DNA from: an uncultured Bacillota bacterium
GTDB lineage: Bacteria > Bacillota > Clostridia > Lachnospirales > Lachnospiraceae
DNA: 64,000 nucleotides
NCBI GenBank assembly: GCA_949291945.1
Contig: CASEXH010000012.1
Location: 18,982 to 82,981 of the forward strand
Reading direction: 5' to 3'
A model generated the notes under the pieces. That model made no database searches, had not been told where the DNA came from, and saw nothing but the letters and a program-made list of their open reading frames with translations. This document shows positions 33,401 through 45,807 of this stretch, one piece after another. Within the stretch, counting starts at the first letter, position 1. Each line of letters opens with the position of its first letter. Position numbers and translations under genes: made by a program.

Positions 33401-33456
33401 AAAGGCTGCTGTATTTTACAGATGAAAGACTCTGTGAAATACAGCAGCTTTATCAT
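33401..33456. terminator. Bidirectional terminator
   Basis: GCTGCTGTATTT / AAATACAGCAGC perfect 12-bp stem with an inner CAGA/TCTG pair, T-rich tracts on both strands (TTTATCATTTCTTTTT to the right, CCTTTTTCC on the complement). It separates the convergent HAD and EamA genes. Confidence 0.85.
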
Positions 33457-34364
33457 TTCTTTTTCGGATCAGGAGATACCTGAGCAAGGATAATAGCCCC
33501 AAACATCAGCAGACAGCCCAGGATTTCTCTGGGCGCAAGTGCCTGGCCAAGAAGGATCCATCCGGCCAGCACAGAAACTACAGATTCCAGACTGAGGATC
33601 AGAGAGGCGATAGTAGGATCCGTGCCTTTCTGTCCAATGATCTGCAGGGTATACGCAATGCCGCTGGAGAATACGCCTGCATAGACGATGGGGAACCAGG
33701 CAGACAGGATCTCTGAAACGGCCGGCTCTTCAAAAAGAAACATCAACACCGAAGAAAGCAGGCCGCAGACAAAGAATTGTATGCAGGACAGCTTTACCCC
33801 GCTGACTTTCTCTGTAAAGTGATCGATGACCAGAATATGCAGAGCAAAGCACAGAGAACAGAGCAGTACCAGAAAATCTCCCTGACCAAGAAAAAATCTT
33901 CCCTTCATGCACAGCAGGTAAAGGCCGATAAGGGCTATGACCACGCTGATCCAGATCTGAAAGGATACCCGTTTTTTAAGAAAGATCCCCAGGATCGGCA
34001 CCAGGATAATATAAAGAGCCGTGATGAAACCGGCTTTTGCCACTGTGGTATACTGGATCCCCACCTGCTGAAGGGTGGTGGAAAGAAACAGCATGATGCC
34101 GCAGAGGATTCCGCCAGTGATCATGTCTCCCGGACGGTCTCCGGCGATTTCTTTTGCCGGATCTTTGTCTTTGACATCTTTCTTTTTCTGACAAAAGAAA
34201 AATACACAGGGAACCAGGACAATGCCGCCCAGTAAAGAACGGACGGCATTGAAAGTGTAGGGGCCGATGTAGTCCATAGCTACGCTTTGGGCCACAAAGG
34301 CCACGCCCCATATAAGTGCTGTTAGAAACAGCAGGATAAAATTTTTTGAATGTTTCGCTGACAT
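33453..34364 (-). CDS. DMT-superfamily (EamA) transporter
   Basis: 303 aa, ATG 34364, 9 bases after GGAG. Ten membrane helices in two EamA halves, with 'LTALIWGVAFVAQSVAMDYIGP' at the start and 'VYAGVFSSGIAYTLQIIGQKG' plus 'SLILSLESVVSVLAGWILLG' in the second half. Metabolite exporter of unknown specificity. It lies downstream of carB on the same strand. Confidence 0.9.
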   Translation of the reverse strand: MSAKHSKNFILLFLTALIWGVAFVAQSVAMDYIGPYTFNAVRSLLGGIVLVPCVFFFCQKKKDVKDKDPAKEIAGDRPGDMITGGILCGIMLFLSTTLQQVGIQYTTVAKAGFITALYIILVPILGIFLKKRVSFQIWISVVIALIGLYLLCMKGRFFLGQGDFLVLLCSLCFALHILVIDHFTEKVSGVKLSCIQFFVCGLLSSVLMFLFEEPAVSEILSAWFPIVYAGVFSSGIAYTLQIIGQKGTDPTIASLILSLESVVSVLAGWILLGQALAPREILGCLLMFGAIILAQVSPDPKKK

Positions 34365-34406
34365 AATTACAGTCTCCAGATGATGTGATAAATTTTACAT
34401 GCAGAA

Positions 34407-34431
34407 AGCCGGACAAAGTCCCAGTCCGGCT
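34407..34431 (-). terminator. Hairpin after carB
   Basis: AGCCGGAC / GTCCGGCT stem with a 9-nt loop; on the complement followed by TTTC only, so termination is probably partial. Confidence 0.45.
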
Positions 34432-34446
34432 CCCTGAAAAATGATT

Positions 34447-37665
<3,219 letters not shown>

Positions 37666-37712
37666 AGAAACCTCCCATATATAAAATTTTTGTAAAACAT
37701 CTTCACAATGCA

Positions 37713-37742
37713 AGTATACCATAGCGGCAGAAGGAGAAGCAA
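37713..37742 (-). promoter_or_regulatory. carB promoter
   Basis: On the complement, TTGCTT (37742-37737), 18-nt spacer ending TGG, TATACT (37718-37713). Confidence 0.55.
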
Positions 37743-37779
37743 TAAAAGAAGAAACAAAAATCAACCGGAGAGGTTTTTC

Positions 37780-37808
37780 TTTACCTTGACAGAATTTTCT
37801 GCTATACT
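37780..37808 (+). promoter_or_regulatory. Promoter of the ABC exporter operon
   Basis: TTTACC, 17-nt spacer, TATACT, 70 bases before the ATPase start. Confidence 0.5.
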
Positions 37809-37878
37809 GGCCTCAAATCCAATAATTTTCCGACAAAATCCAGAAATTGTTGGAAAAAGCATACGGAGGAGGAAAGTT

Positions 37879-38580
37879 ATGATTGAGGTGAAAAATCTTA
37901 CCAAATACTATAAAGGGAGCCTTGGAGCAGCAGTAAAAAACGCTTCTCTTACTGCCATGCCCGGAGAGATCACTGTGCTTTTGGGGCCGAATGGGGCGGG
38001 AAAGTCTACTACCATCAAAAGTATTGTAAACCTTCTGAGCTATAATGGGGAAATCCTGATCTGCGGTTATCCCAACAACAGCCTGGAGGCCAAAAAACAG
38101 TTCGGCTATATTCCGGAAGTACCGGTACTTTATGATCTCCTTACCGTAGATGAGAGTATTGAGTTTATTGGTAAGGCTTACCGGTTGGAAAATTATAAAG
38201 AAACAGGAAATAAATATCTGGAACTGTTTCAGCTGACCCAACAGCGGCATAAACTTGCAAAAGAACTGAGCAAAGGGATGAAGCAGAAGCTGAGTATGAT
38301 TCTGGCTCTGCTGATCCAGCCAAAGGCCCTTCTGGTAGATGAACCTATGGTAGGTCTCGATCCGGCCAGTATTGAGGAGGTCCTGAACCTTCTGGTGGAG
38401 CTGAAAAACCAGGGGACTTCTATTTTGATCAGCACCCATATCATCGACGTGGTCAATGAGATCTGGGACTGTGCCTATATCATGAACCACGGGGAGATCA
38501 TCCGCCGGATACACCGGGGAGAAGAAGGCAGTGAAACACTGAAACAGATTTTCTTTGAAGCTACAGCGGAGGAAGAATAG
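37879..38580 (+). CDS. ABC transporter ATPase (exporter type)
   Basis: 233 aa from ATG 37879, after GGAGGAGG. Walker A GPNGAGKST, Q-loop 'FGYIPEVPVLYDLLTVDESI', signature LSKGMKQKLSM, Walker B 'ALLVDEPMVGLDP' and switch His 'ISTHIIDVVNE'. The short form with 'SKGM' signature is of the ABC-2/bacitracin-export class. The permease begins at the base after the stop codon. Confidence 0.9.
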   Translation: MIEVKNLTKYYKGSLGAAVKNASLTAMPGEITVLLGPNGAGKSTTIKSIVNLLSYNGEILICGYPNNSLEAKKQFGYIPEVPVLYDLLTVDESIEFIGKAYRLENYKETGNKYLELFQLTQQRHKLAKELSKGMKQKLSMILALLIQPKALLVDEPMVGLDPASIEEVLNLLVELKNQGTSILISTHIIDVVNEIWDCAYIMNHGEIIRRIHRGEEGSETLKQIFFEATAEEE

Positions 38581-40152
38581 ATGAAGTCATTGTTATATTT
38601 GTCTCTTTTAAAAGTGAAGGGAACTGTGCGGAATCAGTTCCGGACTCCGGCATCTGCTCTGATCACGATCTTCCTGATCTTTCTTTACGGCGGACTGGTG
38701 ATCATGGCTTTTGCCGCATCCTCAGATAATCCGGCTGCAGGGGGAACGGTGGATACCAATACGGCTATCCTTATAGGAATCGGCATGACGGCTATTTTTG
38801 CCTTTACCGTAATGCTCAATAAGAGAAAGGCTCTTGTATACGACACCGATGCCTATTATCTTTTTGCAGGGCCATATACCAGAAAACAGATAAACGGCTA
38901 TATCCTGTTCCAGTCTCTCAGACAAGGGGTGTTGTACGGACTTTTAGGCTGCTATATGATCGCCATGTTTTCCATGACCGGATATTTTACCATTCCCTAT
39001 TTTCTGGTATGTTTTGCAGACCTGACACTGATGCTGGTCTTTTTCCTTCTTCTTACCGATTACATCTATATGTGGGGGCTGGTAAATGAAAAGTATAAAA
39101 AATGGAATTACCTGCCGGTGGCAGTGGTGGTAATCTGCACGGCGCTGGTATTTCTCTGGGCAGTACATCAGTCCGGCTATGATCTGGAAAACGGCTTTCT
39201 TCTGTTTGCGGCCAGCCGGGAATTTTATCTGGTTCCCTTTTTCGGCTGGACCAAGTGGGCAATCGATGGTTTCCTTCAGGGCCAGTATCTTTTTACCTTG
39301 GGAGGAACCTTTCTTCTCCTTGCATGCTGCCTGGTCATTGTGGTATTCTTTTTAAGATTTGACAAAGACATTACGGAGCAGGCGGTAGCGGATGCAGAGG
39401 AGGCCAGCGCTTTTCTGCGGAGGGCCAAGGCCAACGGCGGACGGGCCAGAATCGAAGACGGAAAAGTAAAAAGTGTGAAAGGCGGATTTGCTCCCGGAGC
39501 AAAAGCGGTACTTTCCAAAAACATGCTGATCATGCGGAAAACAGGAAACTTTCTGAGAAAACAGGATGTGGCTATCATCGTCTTTTATTTCGTCATCAGC
39601 CTGATTGTACTGCCGGACAACGTTTTTTACATGTTCTGTTATATGATGATCATCTGGCTGTTTACTCTGATACAGGATTCGGATCTTCTGCGGGATCTGA
39701 ACAATTACCAAATCTATCTGATCCCGGATAGTCCTTTGAAAAAACTGGTATATGCCATGATTCCCGCTTACTTGAAAATCGGAATCATTATGAGCGTTTC
39801 TGTGATCTTTGCCGGTGTCTTTACCAGAATGGCACCTCTGGATATTCTCCAGTATCTGGTTATGCTCCTGGGATACAGCCTGATCTTTGTGGCAGGTACT
39901 GTGCTGTCTGTAAGGATCTTAAGAAGCAGAGCCAATGTGATGTTGGAATCGTTTCTGCGCATGCTGATCATTCTGGTTGCGGCGGTACCTTCTCTGGCTA
40001 TCGGACTGATAATTGTCCTTTTTGCGGGTATGTACCGTACTCCTGCTTTGATGATGGGTGTCTTTACCGTTGTCAGTCTTGTGATGAACATTCTTGTTTC
40101 ACTGGTGATCATAATCGCCTGCCAGGGCATGATGAACGGAAGAGAAGTATAG
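38581..40152 (+). CDS. ABC exporter permease (putative ABC_export family)
   Basis: 523 aa, ATG 38581 immediately after the ATPase stop codon. About twelve hydrophobic segments; 'ALVYDTDAYYLFAGPYTRKQING' near the N-terminus and a charged loop around 290-330 ('AEEASAFLRRAKANGGRARIEDG' read in part) resemble the putative ABC exporter permeases of Clostridia. With the ATPase it forms a two-gene exporter of unknown substrate. Confidence 0.8.
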   Translation: MKSLLYLSLLKVKGTVRNQFRTPASALITIFLIFLYGGLVIMAFAASSDNPAAGGTVDTNTAILIGIGMTAIFAFTVMLNKRKALVYDTDAYYLFAGPYTRKQINGYILFQSLRQGVLYGLLGCYMIAMFSMTGYFTIPYFLVCFADLTLMLVFFLLLTDYIYMWGLVNEKYKKWNYLPVAVVVICTALVFLWAVHQSGYDLENGFLLFAASREFYLVPFFGWTKWAIDGFLQGQYLFTLGGTFLLLACCLVIVVFFLRFDKDITEQAVADAEEASAFLRRAKANGGRARIEDGKVKSVKGGFAPGAKAVLSKNMLIMRKTGNFLRKQDVAIIVFYFVISLIVLPDNVFYMFCYMMIIWLFTLIQDSDLLRDLNNYQIYLIPDSPLKKLVYAMIPAYLKIGIIMSVSVIFAGVFTRMAPLDILQYLVMLLGYSLIFVAGTVLSVRILRSRANVMLESFLRMLIILVAAVPSLAIGLIIVLFAGMYRTPALMMGVFTVVSLVMNILVSLVIIIACQGMMNGREV

Positions 40153-40171
40153 AGGAAAAGGGGAAAATGAA

Positions 40172-41194
40172 ATGTTAGGTTCAAAAGATGAGATCAGGAT
40201 TAGCCAGGCGATTGTACATATTATGGATCCGGGACTTGGAATGCCGGTGCTTTCTGACGCAATACTGGATCCGGGGCCGGATCTGGCAGATTTTCTGAAA
40301 GCCCATATTTACCGGATCGATACCAGCGATGATGTGAAAAACTGCAGTTTCCTGGAGGATTCCCAGATATTTCCTTTGGTGGAAGAGTGGGACAGTGAAA
40401 AATTTGTTGAGATCTCTCAGAAGATCGCCGGACAGCTTTACACCATTATGAGCCAGAATATAGATATCCCCGGAGCGGATCTCCTGGCAGTGGAGTATAT
40501 GGTGGAAAAGCACAGATATCTGGCTCTTTTGAAAATGAACTATAAAACTTCTTATACCCATCTGACCAACTCCGATCCCTGGGGAAATAATAATGATATC
40601 ATCCAGCAGAAAGCCATTCTCCCCGGGGAAACCCAGAAACTTTCGGAAGCGGCTCTGATCGACTTGGATGCCCCGCAGTACGTGCGGCTGGTGGAGAAAA
40701 AATATGAAGTAAACGGGGTAAAGACCAATTATTTTTCAAAATTGTTTTTAAAATGTTCCGGCGCCCTTTCTTCTAAGTCCAAGCTTTCTATTGTGAGCAA
40801 AGCCGTGGCCGATGTGCAGAAAAAATATTTCAATGAATCGGAACAGTTCGAGGTCCAGATGGAGACGAAAAGTATCTTAAACCGGGAGTTTACAGAGCAG
40901 GGAGGCTTTCAGGTCCCGGAAGTGGTGGACAAGATCTTTAAGGATCATCCCGATATGAAGGAAGAAGTCCAGGAGAAACTGGAAAAATATCATCTCAATG
41001 AAGCGGCGGTGGAACCCCAGAATCCTGCCACCACCAGGAAATATATGACCCAGCGTCTGCTGACGGATACAGGGATCGAGCTGAAGATCCCTATGGAAGA
41101 ATATAACAATAAAGATCGGATCGAATTTATCACAAATTCTGACGGGACCATATCTCTTCTGATAAAAAATATCGGAAGTATTGAAAGCCGGTAA
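40172..41194 (+). CDS. 37-kDa nucleoid-associated protein (NdpA/YejK family)
   Basis: 340 aa, ATG 40172 behind GAGGAAAAGGGG. 'IRISQAIVHIMDPGLGMPVLS', 'LAVEYMVEKHRYLALLKMNYK' (read in parts) and the C-terminal 'YNNKDRIEFITNSDGTISLLIKNIG' (in part) match the nucleoid-associated protein family (PF04245). The E. coli homologue YejK binds the nucleoid and interacts with topoisomerases. It is 19 bases downstream of the exporter and may be cotranscribed. Confidence 0.85.
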   Translation: MLGSKDEIRISQAIVHIMDPGLGMPVLSDAILDPGPDLADFLKAHIYRIDTSDDVKNCSFLEDSQIFPLVEEWDSEKFVEISQKIAGQLYTIMSQNIDIPGADLLAVEYMVEKHRYLALLKMNYKTSYTHLTNSDPWGNNNDIIQQKAILPGETQKLSEAALIDLDAPQYVRLVEKKYEVNGVKTNYFSKLFLKCSGALSSKSKLSIVSKAVADVQKKYFNESEQFEVQMETKSILNREFTEQGGFQVPEVVDKIFKDHPDMKEEVQEKLEKYHLNEAAVEPQNPATTRKYMTQRLLTDTGIELKIPMEEYNNKDRIEFITNSDGTISLLIKNIGSIESR

Positions 41195-41249
41195 AGAAAC
41201 ATGGTATACTGATACTGTTGTCTAAAAAAGAAAGAAGAGGTAAAGAAAA

Positions 41250-42617
41250 ATGGAAAGAGAAAGATTTTCTTCCCGGATCGGTTTTATCCTGATCTCTGCA
41301 GGATGTGCCATTGGTCTGGGAAATGTCTGGCGTTTCCCCTACATTACAGGTAAGTACGGCGGTGCGGCTTTTGTGCTGATCTATCTGTTCTTCCTGATCG
41401 TTATGGGACTTCCCATCATGGTCATGGAATTTGCTGTGGGACGTGCCAGTCAGAAAAGTATTGCCCTGTCTTTTAATGTTCTGGAAAAGAAAGGGTCCAA
41501 ATGGCATCTCTACCGCTATGTGGGAATTGCGGGGAATTTCCTGCTGATGATGTTCTATACGACTATCGGCGGCTGGATGCTGATCTATTTCTTCAAAATG
41601 CTGAAAGGGGACTTTGTGGGACTGGACGCAGAGGGAGTCAGCCAGGTTTATGCAAATCTGACCACAGATCTTCCTACTATGCTGATCTGGATGCTGATCA
41701 TTGTAGCTCTGGGATTTCTGGTTTGTTCTATGGGACTTCAGAGCGGCGTGGAAAGGATCAACAAGTTTATGATGGTGGTACTTTTCCTGCTGATGGTAGT
41801 GCTGGCAGTGAATTCCAGCCTTCTGCCGGGAGCTTCCGAAGGTTTGAAGTTCTATCTTCTTCCGGATTTCGGAAAGCTGACGGATTACCCGATTTCAGAG
41901 GTTATATTTGCAGCTATGGGGCAGGCCTTCTTTACACTGAGCTGCGGAATTGGAGCCCTGGCTATTTTCGGAAGCTATATCGGCAAAGAGAGAAAGCTTA
42001 CAGGAGAAGCTGTAAATATTTTGGTGCTGGATACCTGTGTGGCTCTCATCGCAGGTCTGATCATTTTCCCTGCCTGCTCGGCCTACGGCATTGATCCCGG
42101 CGAGGGTCCGGGACTGGTATTTGTCACTCTGCCCAATGTATTTAACCATATGGCGGGAGGCAGGATCTGGGGCGCTATGTTCTTCCTGTTTATGACCTTT
42201 GCGGCCCTGACTACGATTATCGCTGTATTCCAGAACATTATCTCCTGTGCCACAGATCTCTGGGGCTGGAGCTTAAAGAAGGCTACGATTATTAACGGAA
42301 TTGCCATTGCAGTTCTTTCCCTGCCCTGTATCTTCGGTCTGACTATCTGGAGCGATTTTACGATCCTGGGCAAGAACATCATGGATTTTGAGGATTTTCT
42401 GGTAAGCAACAATATCCTGCCTTTAGGTTCACTGGTTTATCTGCTGTTCTGTGTGACCAGATATGGCTGGGGCTGGGATAACTTTATCAAAGAAGCAAAT
42501 ACAGGAAAAGGTATTGGTTTTCCGAAAAAGCTGAAAGTTTATTTCACTTTTATCCTGCCGCTCATTATCCTGTATATCTTTTTCCAGGGATACTGGAGCC
42601 TGTTCCAGACCCTGTAA
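41250..42617 (+). CDS. Neurotransmitter:sodium symporter family transporter
   Basis: 455 aa, ATG 41250 after AAGAGGTAAAG. Twelve helices; the N-terminus 'SRIGFILISAGCAIGLGNVWRFPYITGKYGG' (read in parts) is the NSS signature with the unwound helix 1 that binds Na+ and substrate, and 'GQAFFTLSCGIGALAIFGSYI' matches helix 6. It imports an amino acid or related amine with sodium, like LeuT/TnaT; exact substrate not visible. Confidence 0.92.
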   Translation: MERERFSSRIGFILISAGCAIGLGNVWRFPYITGKYGGAAFVLIYLFFLIVMGLPIMVMEFAVGRASQKSIALSFNVLEKKGSKWHLYRYVGIAGNFLLMMFYTTIGGWMLIYFFKMLKGDFVGLDAEGVSQVYANLTTDLPTMLIWMLIIVALGFLVCSMGLQSGVERINKFMMVVLFLLMVVLAVNSSLLPGASEGLKFYLLPDFGKLTDYPISEVIFAAMGQAFFTLSCGIGALAIFGSYIGKERKLTGEAVNILVLDTCVALIAGLIIFPACSAYGIDPGEGPGLVFVTLPNVFNHMAGGRIWGAMFFLFMTFAALTTIIAVFQNIISCATDLWGWSLKKATIINGIAIAVLSLPCIFGLTIWSDFTILGKNIMDFEDFLVSNNILPLGSLVYLLFCVTRYGWGWDNFIKEANTGKGIGFPKKLKVYFTFILPLIILYIFFQGYWSLFQTL

Positions 42618-42639
42618 TCAATAGCCGGCACCCTTTGCG

Positions 42640-42720
42640 GACTGCCTGGTCACTATGAATACATAGAGGGACTGCTGCCTTGCGGACAAGATCCGGGGCG
42701 GGCAGTCTCTTTGATTTTGA
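42640..42720 (+). terminator. Probable terminator of the symporter gene
   Basis: GACTGCC (42640) pairs with GGCAGTC (42701-42707), enclosing further GC-rich structure, followed by TCTTTGATTTTGAGTTTTTT. Confidence 0.45.
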
Positions 42721-42744
42721 GTTTTTTAATTTTTGAAATATTTC

Positions 42745-42773
42745 TTGAAATTGTGCACTTTTCCCGGTATACT
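42745..42773 (+). promoter_or_regulatory. Promoter of the pyrH operon
   Basis: TTGAAA, 17-nt spacer, TATACT, about 75 bases upstream of pyrH. Confidence 0.65.
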
Positions 42774-42846
42774 AAAGAAAAGCGTCAGATATTGCATTGG
42801 TGTGTGATGCAGCAGGACACTAAAGTAAGATAAAGGAGCTTGAAAA

Positions 42847-43542
42847 ATGAAGAGAATATTACTGAAACTAAGCGGAGAAGCTCTTGCAGGACCGAAAAAA
42901 ACCGGCTTTGACGAAGACACGGTAATGGAAGTAGCAAAGCAGGTAAAGGTTCTGGTAGAAGAAGGTATCCAGGTAGGAATCGTTATCGGAGGAGGCAACT
43001 TCTGGCGAGGACGGACCAGCGAGAATATTGACCGTACTAAGGCGGATCAGATCGGGATGCTTGCTACTGTCATGAACTGCATTTACGTTTCGGAAATTTT
43101 TCGTGCCGCAGGTATGAAGACCAGTGTGCTCACACCTTTTGAATGCGGTTCTTTTACCAAGCTTTTTTCAAAAGACCGGGCAAACAAATATTTTGAGCGG
43201 AATATGGTGGTATTTATGGCCGGTGGAACAGGGCATCCCTATTTTTCTACAGATACGGCTACTGTACTTCGGGCCATTGAGATCGAGGCAGATACCATTT
43301 TCCTGGCAAAGGCTGTGGATGGTGTTTATGACAGCGATCCAAAGCTGAATCCTGATGCAAAGAAATATGATGAGATCAGTATTCAGGAGGTTATTGATAA
43401 AAAGCTGGCAGTTATGGATATGACTGCTTCCATTATGTGCATGGAGAATAAAATGCCTATGCTGGTATTTGGTCTGAATGAAGAAAACAGCATTGTAAAT
43501 ACCGCTCATGGCAGATTTACCGGTACAAAGGTGCTGGTATAG
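42847..43542 (+). CDS. pyrH: UMP kinase
   Basis: 231 aa, ATG 42847 behind AAAGGAG. Amino acid kinase fold with 'RILLKLSGEALAG', 'GIVIGGGNFWRGRTSENIDR', 'FMAGGTGHPYFSTDTATVLRA' (in part), 'AKAVDGVYDSDPK' and 'NTAHGRFTGTKV'. Phosphorylates UMP to UDP; bacterial PyrH is hexameric and UTP-inhibited. First gene of the run to rseP. rpsB and tsf, often upstream, are absent here. Confidence 0.97.
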   Translation: MKRILLKLSGEALAGPKKTGFDEDTVMEVAKQVKVLVEEGIQVGIVIGGGNFWRGRTSENIDRTKADQIGMLATVMNCIYVSEIFRAAGMKTSVLTPFECGSFTKLFSKDRANKYFERNMVVFMAGGTGHPYFSTDTATVLRAIEIEADTIFLAKAVDGVYDSDPKLNPDAKKYDEISIQEVIDKKLAVMDMTASIMCMENKMPMLVFGLNEENSIVNTAHGRFTGTKVLV

Positions 43543-43590
43543 CCAAAACCTTCCAAAGGGAAGAAAAGATAGAAACAGGAGGAAAGATTT

Positions 43591-44148
43591 ATGGCAACAG
43601 ATGAAAGAATCCAAAAATATGAAAACAAGATGCAGAAAACTCTGGATGGTCTGGTGAAAGAATATTCTACCATCCGGGCAGGAAGAGCCAATCCGCATAT
43701 TTTAGATAAAATTACCGTAGACTATTATGGAAGTCCTACACCTCTTCAGCAGGTGGCAAATATTATGGTGCCGGAGGCCAGAATGATCCAGATCCAGCCC
43801 TGGGAATCTTCGCTGATCAAAGAGATCCAGAAAGCGATCCTGGCTTCTGATCTGGGGTTAAATCCCAATAATGACGGAAAGGTGATCCGTCTGGTGCTGC
43901 CGGAACTTACTGAGGAGAGAAGAAAGGAACTTGTAAAAGACGTAAAGAAAAAAGGAGAGGCTGCCAAAGTAGCTGTCCGCAACGTCCGCAGAGATGCTAA
44001 TGACTCTTTTAAAAAGCTGGCAAAACAGGACGTGTCTGAAGATGAGATCAAAGAGCTGGAGGATAAGATCCAGAAATCTACAGATAAATATGTAAAAGAA
44101 ATTGATAAAGCAGTGGAAGAAAAATCCAAAGAGATCATGACTGTATAA
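43591..44148 (+). CDS. frr: Ribosome recycling factor
   Basis: 185 aa, ATG 43591 after AGGAGG. '[34 protein letters not shown]' (read in parts) and '[20 protein letters not shown]' are the family signatures; the length is standard. With EF-G it splits post-termination ribosomes. 48 bases after pyrH. Confidence 0.98.
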   Translation: MATDERIQKYENKMQKTLDGLVKEYSTIRAGRANPHILDKITVDYYGSPTPLQQVANIMVPEARMIQIQPWESSLIKEIQKAILASDLGLNPNNDGKVIRLVLPELTEERRKELVKDVKKKGEAAKVAVRNVRRDANDSFKKLAKQDVSEDEIKELEDKIQKSTDKYVKEIDKAVEEKSKEIMTV

Positions 44149-44162
44149 AAAACAGTAGAAGG

Positions 44163-44196
44163 GGCACATACAAAAAACAGGTATTGTGCCTCTTTT
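44163..44196 (+). terminator. Hairpin between frr and uppS, possible attenuator
   Basis: GGCACA / TGTGCC stem with a 16-nt loop followed by TCTTTT. It may divide pyrH-frr from the uppS group by partial termination. Confidence 0.5.
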
Positions 44197-44216
44197 ATGC
44201 GTAGGAGGAGTAAAAT

Positions 44217-44924
44217 ATGATAGTTCCCAGACATGTGGCCATTATCCTGGATGGAAACGGACGTTGGGCGAAGGCGAAAGGGATGCCCAGGACTTACGGA
44301 CATGTGAAAGGCTGTGATAATCTGGAAAAAATCTGCACCGTGGCAAAGGAGTTAGGGGTCAAGTACCTTACAGTGTATGCCTTTTCCACTGAGAACTGGA
44401 AACGTTCGAAAGAAGAAGTAGACGGCCTGATGAAGCTGTTCCGCAACTATATGAAGAAGTGTATCAAAATTTCCCGGGATAATAAAATGCGGGTGCGGGT
44501 TATCGGCGATCCAAGGGCTTTTGACCCGGATCTTCAGGATAAGATCCGGGAGCTGGAGGAATATTCCAGCCAGTTTGACGAGCTCCACTTTCAGATTGCC
44601 CTGAATTACGGAAGCAGAGATGAGATCACAAGAGCTGTCCGCCGCATGGCAGAAGATGTGAGAAAGGGTGCTTTGGATCCGGAGAGCATTACGGAGGATA
44701 CCATTTCCGGCTATCTGGATACCCGGGGTCTGCCGGATCCGGATCTGCTGATCCGTACCAGCGGGGAAGAGCGGCTGTCGAATTTTCTTATGTGGCAGTT
44801 GGCTTATACGGAATTTTATTTTACAGATGTGGCCTGGCCGGATTTTGACAAGGCAGAATTTGCAAAAGCCATTGAAAAATATAATAAAAGAGACCGCAGA
44901 TACGGCGGCGTAAAGGAGGACTAA
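44217..44924 (+). CDS. uppS: Undecaprenyl diphosphate synthase (isoprenyl transferase)
   Basis: 235 aa, ATG 44217 with AGGAGGAG upstream. Signature 'VAIILDGNGRWAKAKGMPR' with the catalytic Asp, 'YLTVYAFSTENWKRS' and the C-terminal 'LLIRTSGEERLSNFLMWQLAY' (in part). Cis-prenyltransferase that makes the C55 carrier for peptidoglycan. cdsA starts 1 base after its stop codon. Confidence 0.97.
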   Translation: MIVPRHVAIILDGNGRWAKAKGMPRTYGHVKGCDNLEKICTVAKELGVKYLTVYAFSTENWKRSKEEVDGLMKLFRNYMKKCIKISRDNKMRVRVIGDPRAFDPDLQDKIRELEEYSSQFDELHFQIALNYGSRDEITRAVRRMAEDVRKGALDPESITEDTISGYLDTRGLPDPDLLIRTSGEERLSNFLMWQLAYTEFYFTDVAWPDFDKAEFAKAIEKYNKRDRRYGGVKED

Positions 44925-44925
44925 G

Positions 44926-45738
44926 ATGTTCTGGACAAGGCTTTTCAGCGGTATTATCCTGGTGATTATTGCAGCTGTTTCCATTGCTGCAGGAAGCGCA
45001 GTGCTTTTTACGGTATTACTGGCGGTTTCTATTATCGGCATGAATGAGCTTTACCGGGCCACGGGAGTTCATCAAAAAGATTTTGGTCCTCTGGAGATTG
45101 CTGGTTATGCAGGGGCCGTGGGATATTATCTTACTCTTTTATGGCGCCAGGGTGAGGAGGTTTCTCTGGTGATCCTGCTTTTCGCTCTGGTCCTGATTAT
45201 GTGTGTCTATGTATTTACTTATCCCAAATATCAGGCGGAACAGGTTATGGCAGCCATGTTTGGAATCCTCTATGTGGCAGTGATGCTGTCCTATATATAC
45301 AAGACCAGAAATCTGGAAGGAGGCATCTGGCTGGTTGTTCTGATTTTCTTAAGTTCCTGGGGCAGTGATACCTGTGCCTACTGTGTGGGCCGTCTTATAG
45401 GAAAACACAAGATGGCTCCGGTGCTGAGTCCCAAGAAATCTATAGAGGGGGCTGTCGGTGGTGTGGCAGGCGCTGCCCTCTTAGGCGCTGCTTACGCCAT
45501 GATTATTGCAGGCGTAAATCCGGCCCAGGGCCACACGCCTCTGATGTATGCGCTGATCTGTGCTGTGGGAGCCCTGATCTCTATGGTAGGAGATCTGGCT
45601 GCTTCTGCTATAAAGAGAAATAAAGGCATAAAAGATTATGGAACGCTGATCCCGGGCCATGGAGGAATCCTGGACCGGTTCGACAGCGTGATCTTTACGG
45701 CGCCTTTTATTTATTTCCTGGCTGAAGTATTGATATGA
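44926..45738 (+). CDS. cdsA: Phosphatidate cytidylyltransferase
   Basis: 270 aa. About seven to eight membrane helices and the family signature near the C-terminus, 'GDLAASAIKRNKGIKDYGTL' followed by 'IPGHGGILDRFDS', with the upstream 'VLSPKKSIEGAVGG'. It makes CDP-diacylglycerol for phospholipid synthesis. Tightly coupled to uppS. Confidence 0.96.
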   Translation: MFWTRLFSGIILVIIAAVSIAAGSAVLFTVLLAVSIIGMNELYRATGVHQKDFGPLEIAGYAGAVGYYLTLLWRQGEEVSLVILLFALVLIMCVYVFTYPKYQAEQVMAAMFGILYVAVMLSYIYKTRNLEGGIWLVVLIFLSSWGSDTCAYCVGRLIGKHKMAPVLSPKKSIEGAVGGVAGAALLGAAYAMIIAGVNPAQGHTPLMYALICAVGALISMVGDLAASAIKRNKGIKDYGTLIPGHGGILDRFDSVIFTAPFIYFLAEVLI

Positions 45739-45807
45739 TGCTGAGAGAAAAAAGATACCAGACGAATTTGTTCTGCATTTCGTGCTGCATATAAAGGGGA
45801 TAAAATT

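Noticed and set aside
42618..42846. Riboswitch upstream of pyrH
   Set aside because: The region holds a terminator for the upstream gene, a promoter and a short leader; no conserved aptamer pattern was recognised.
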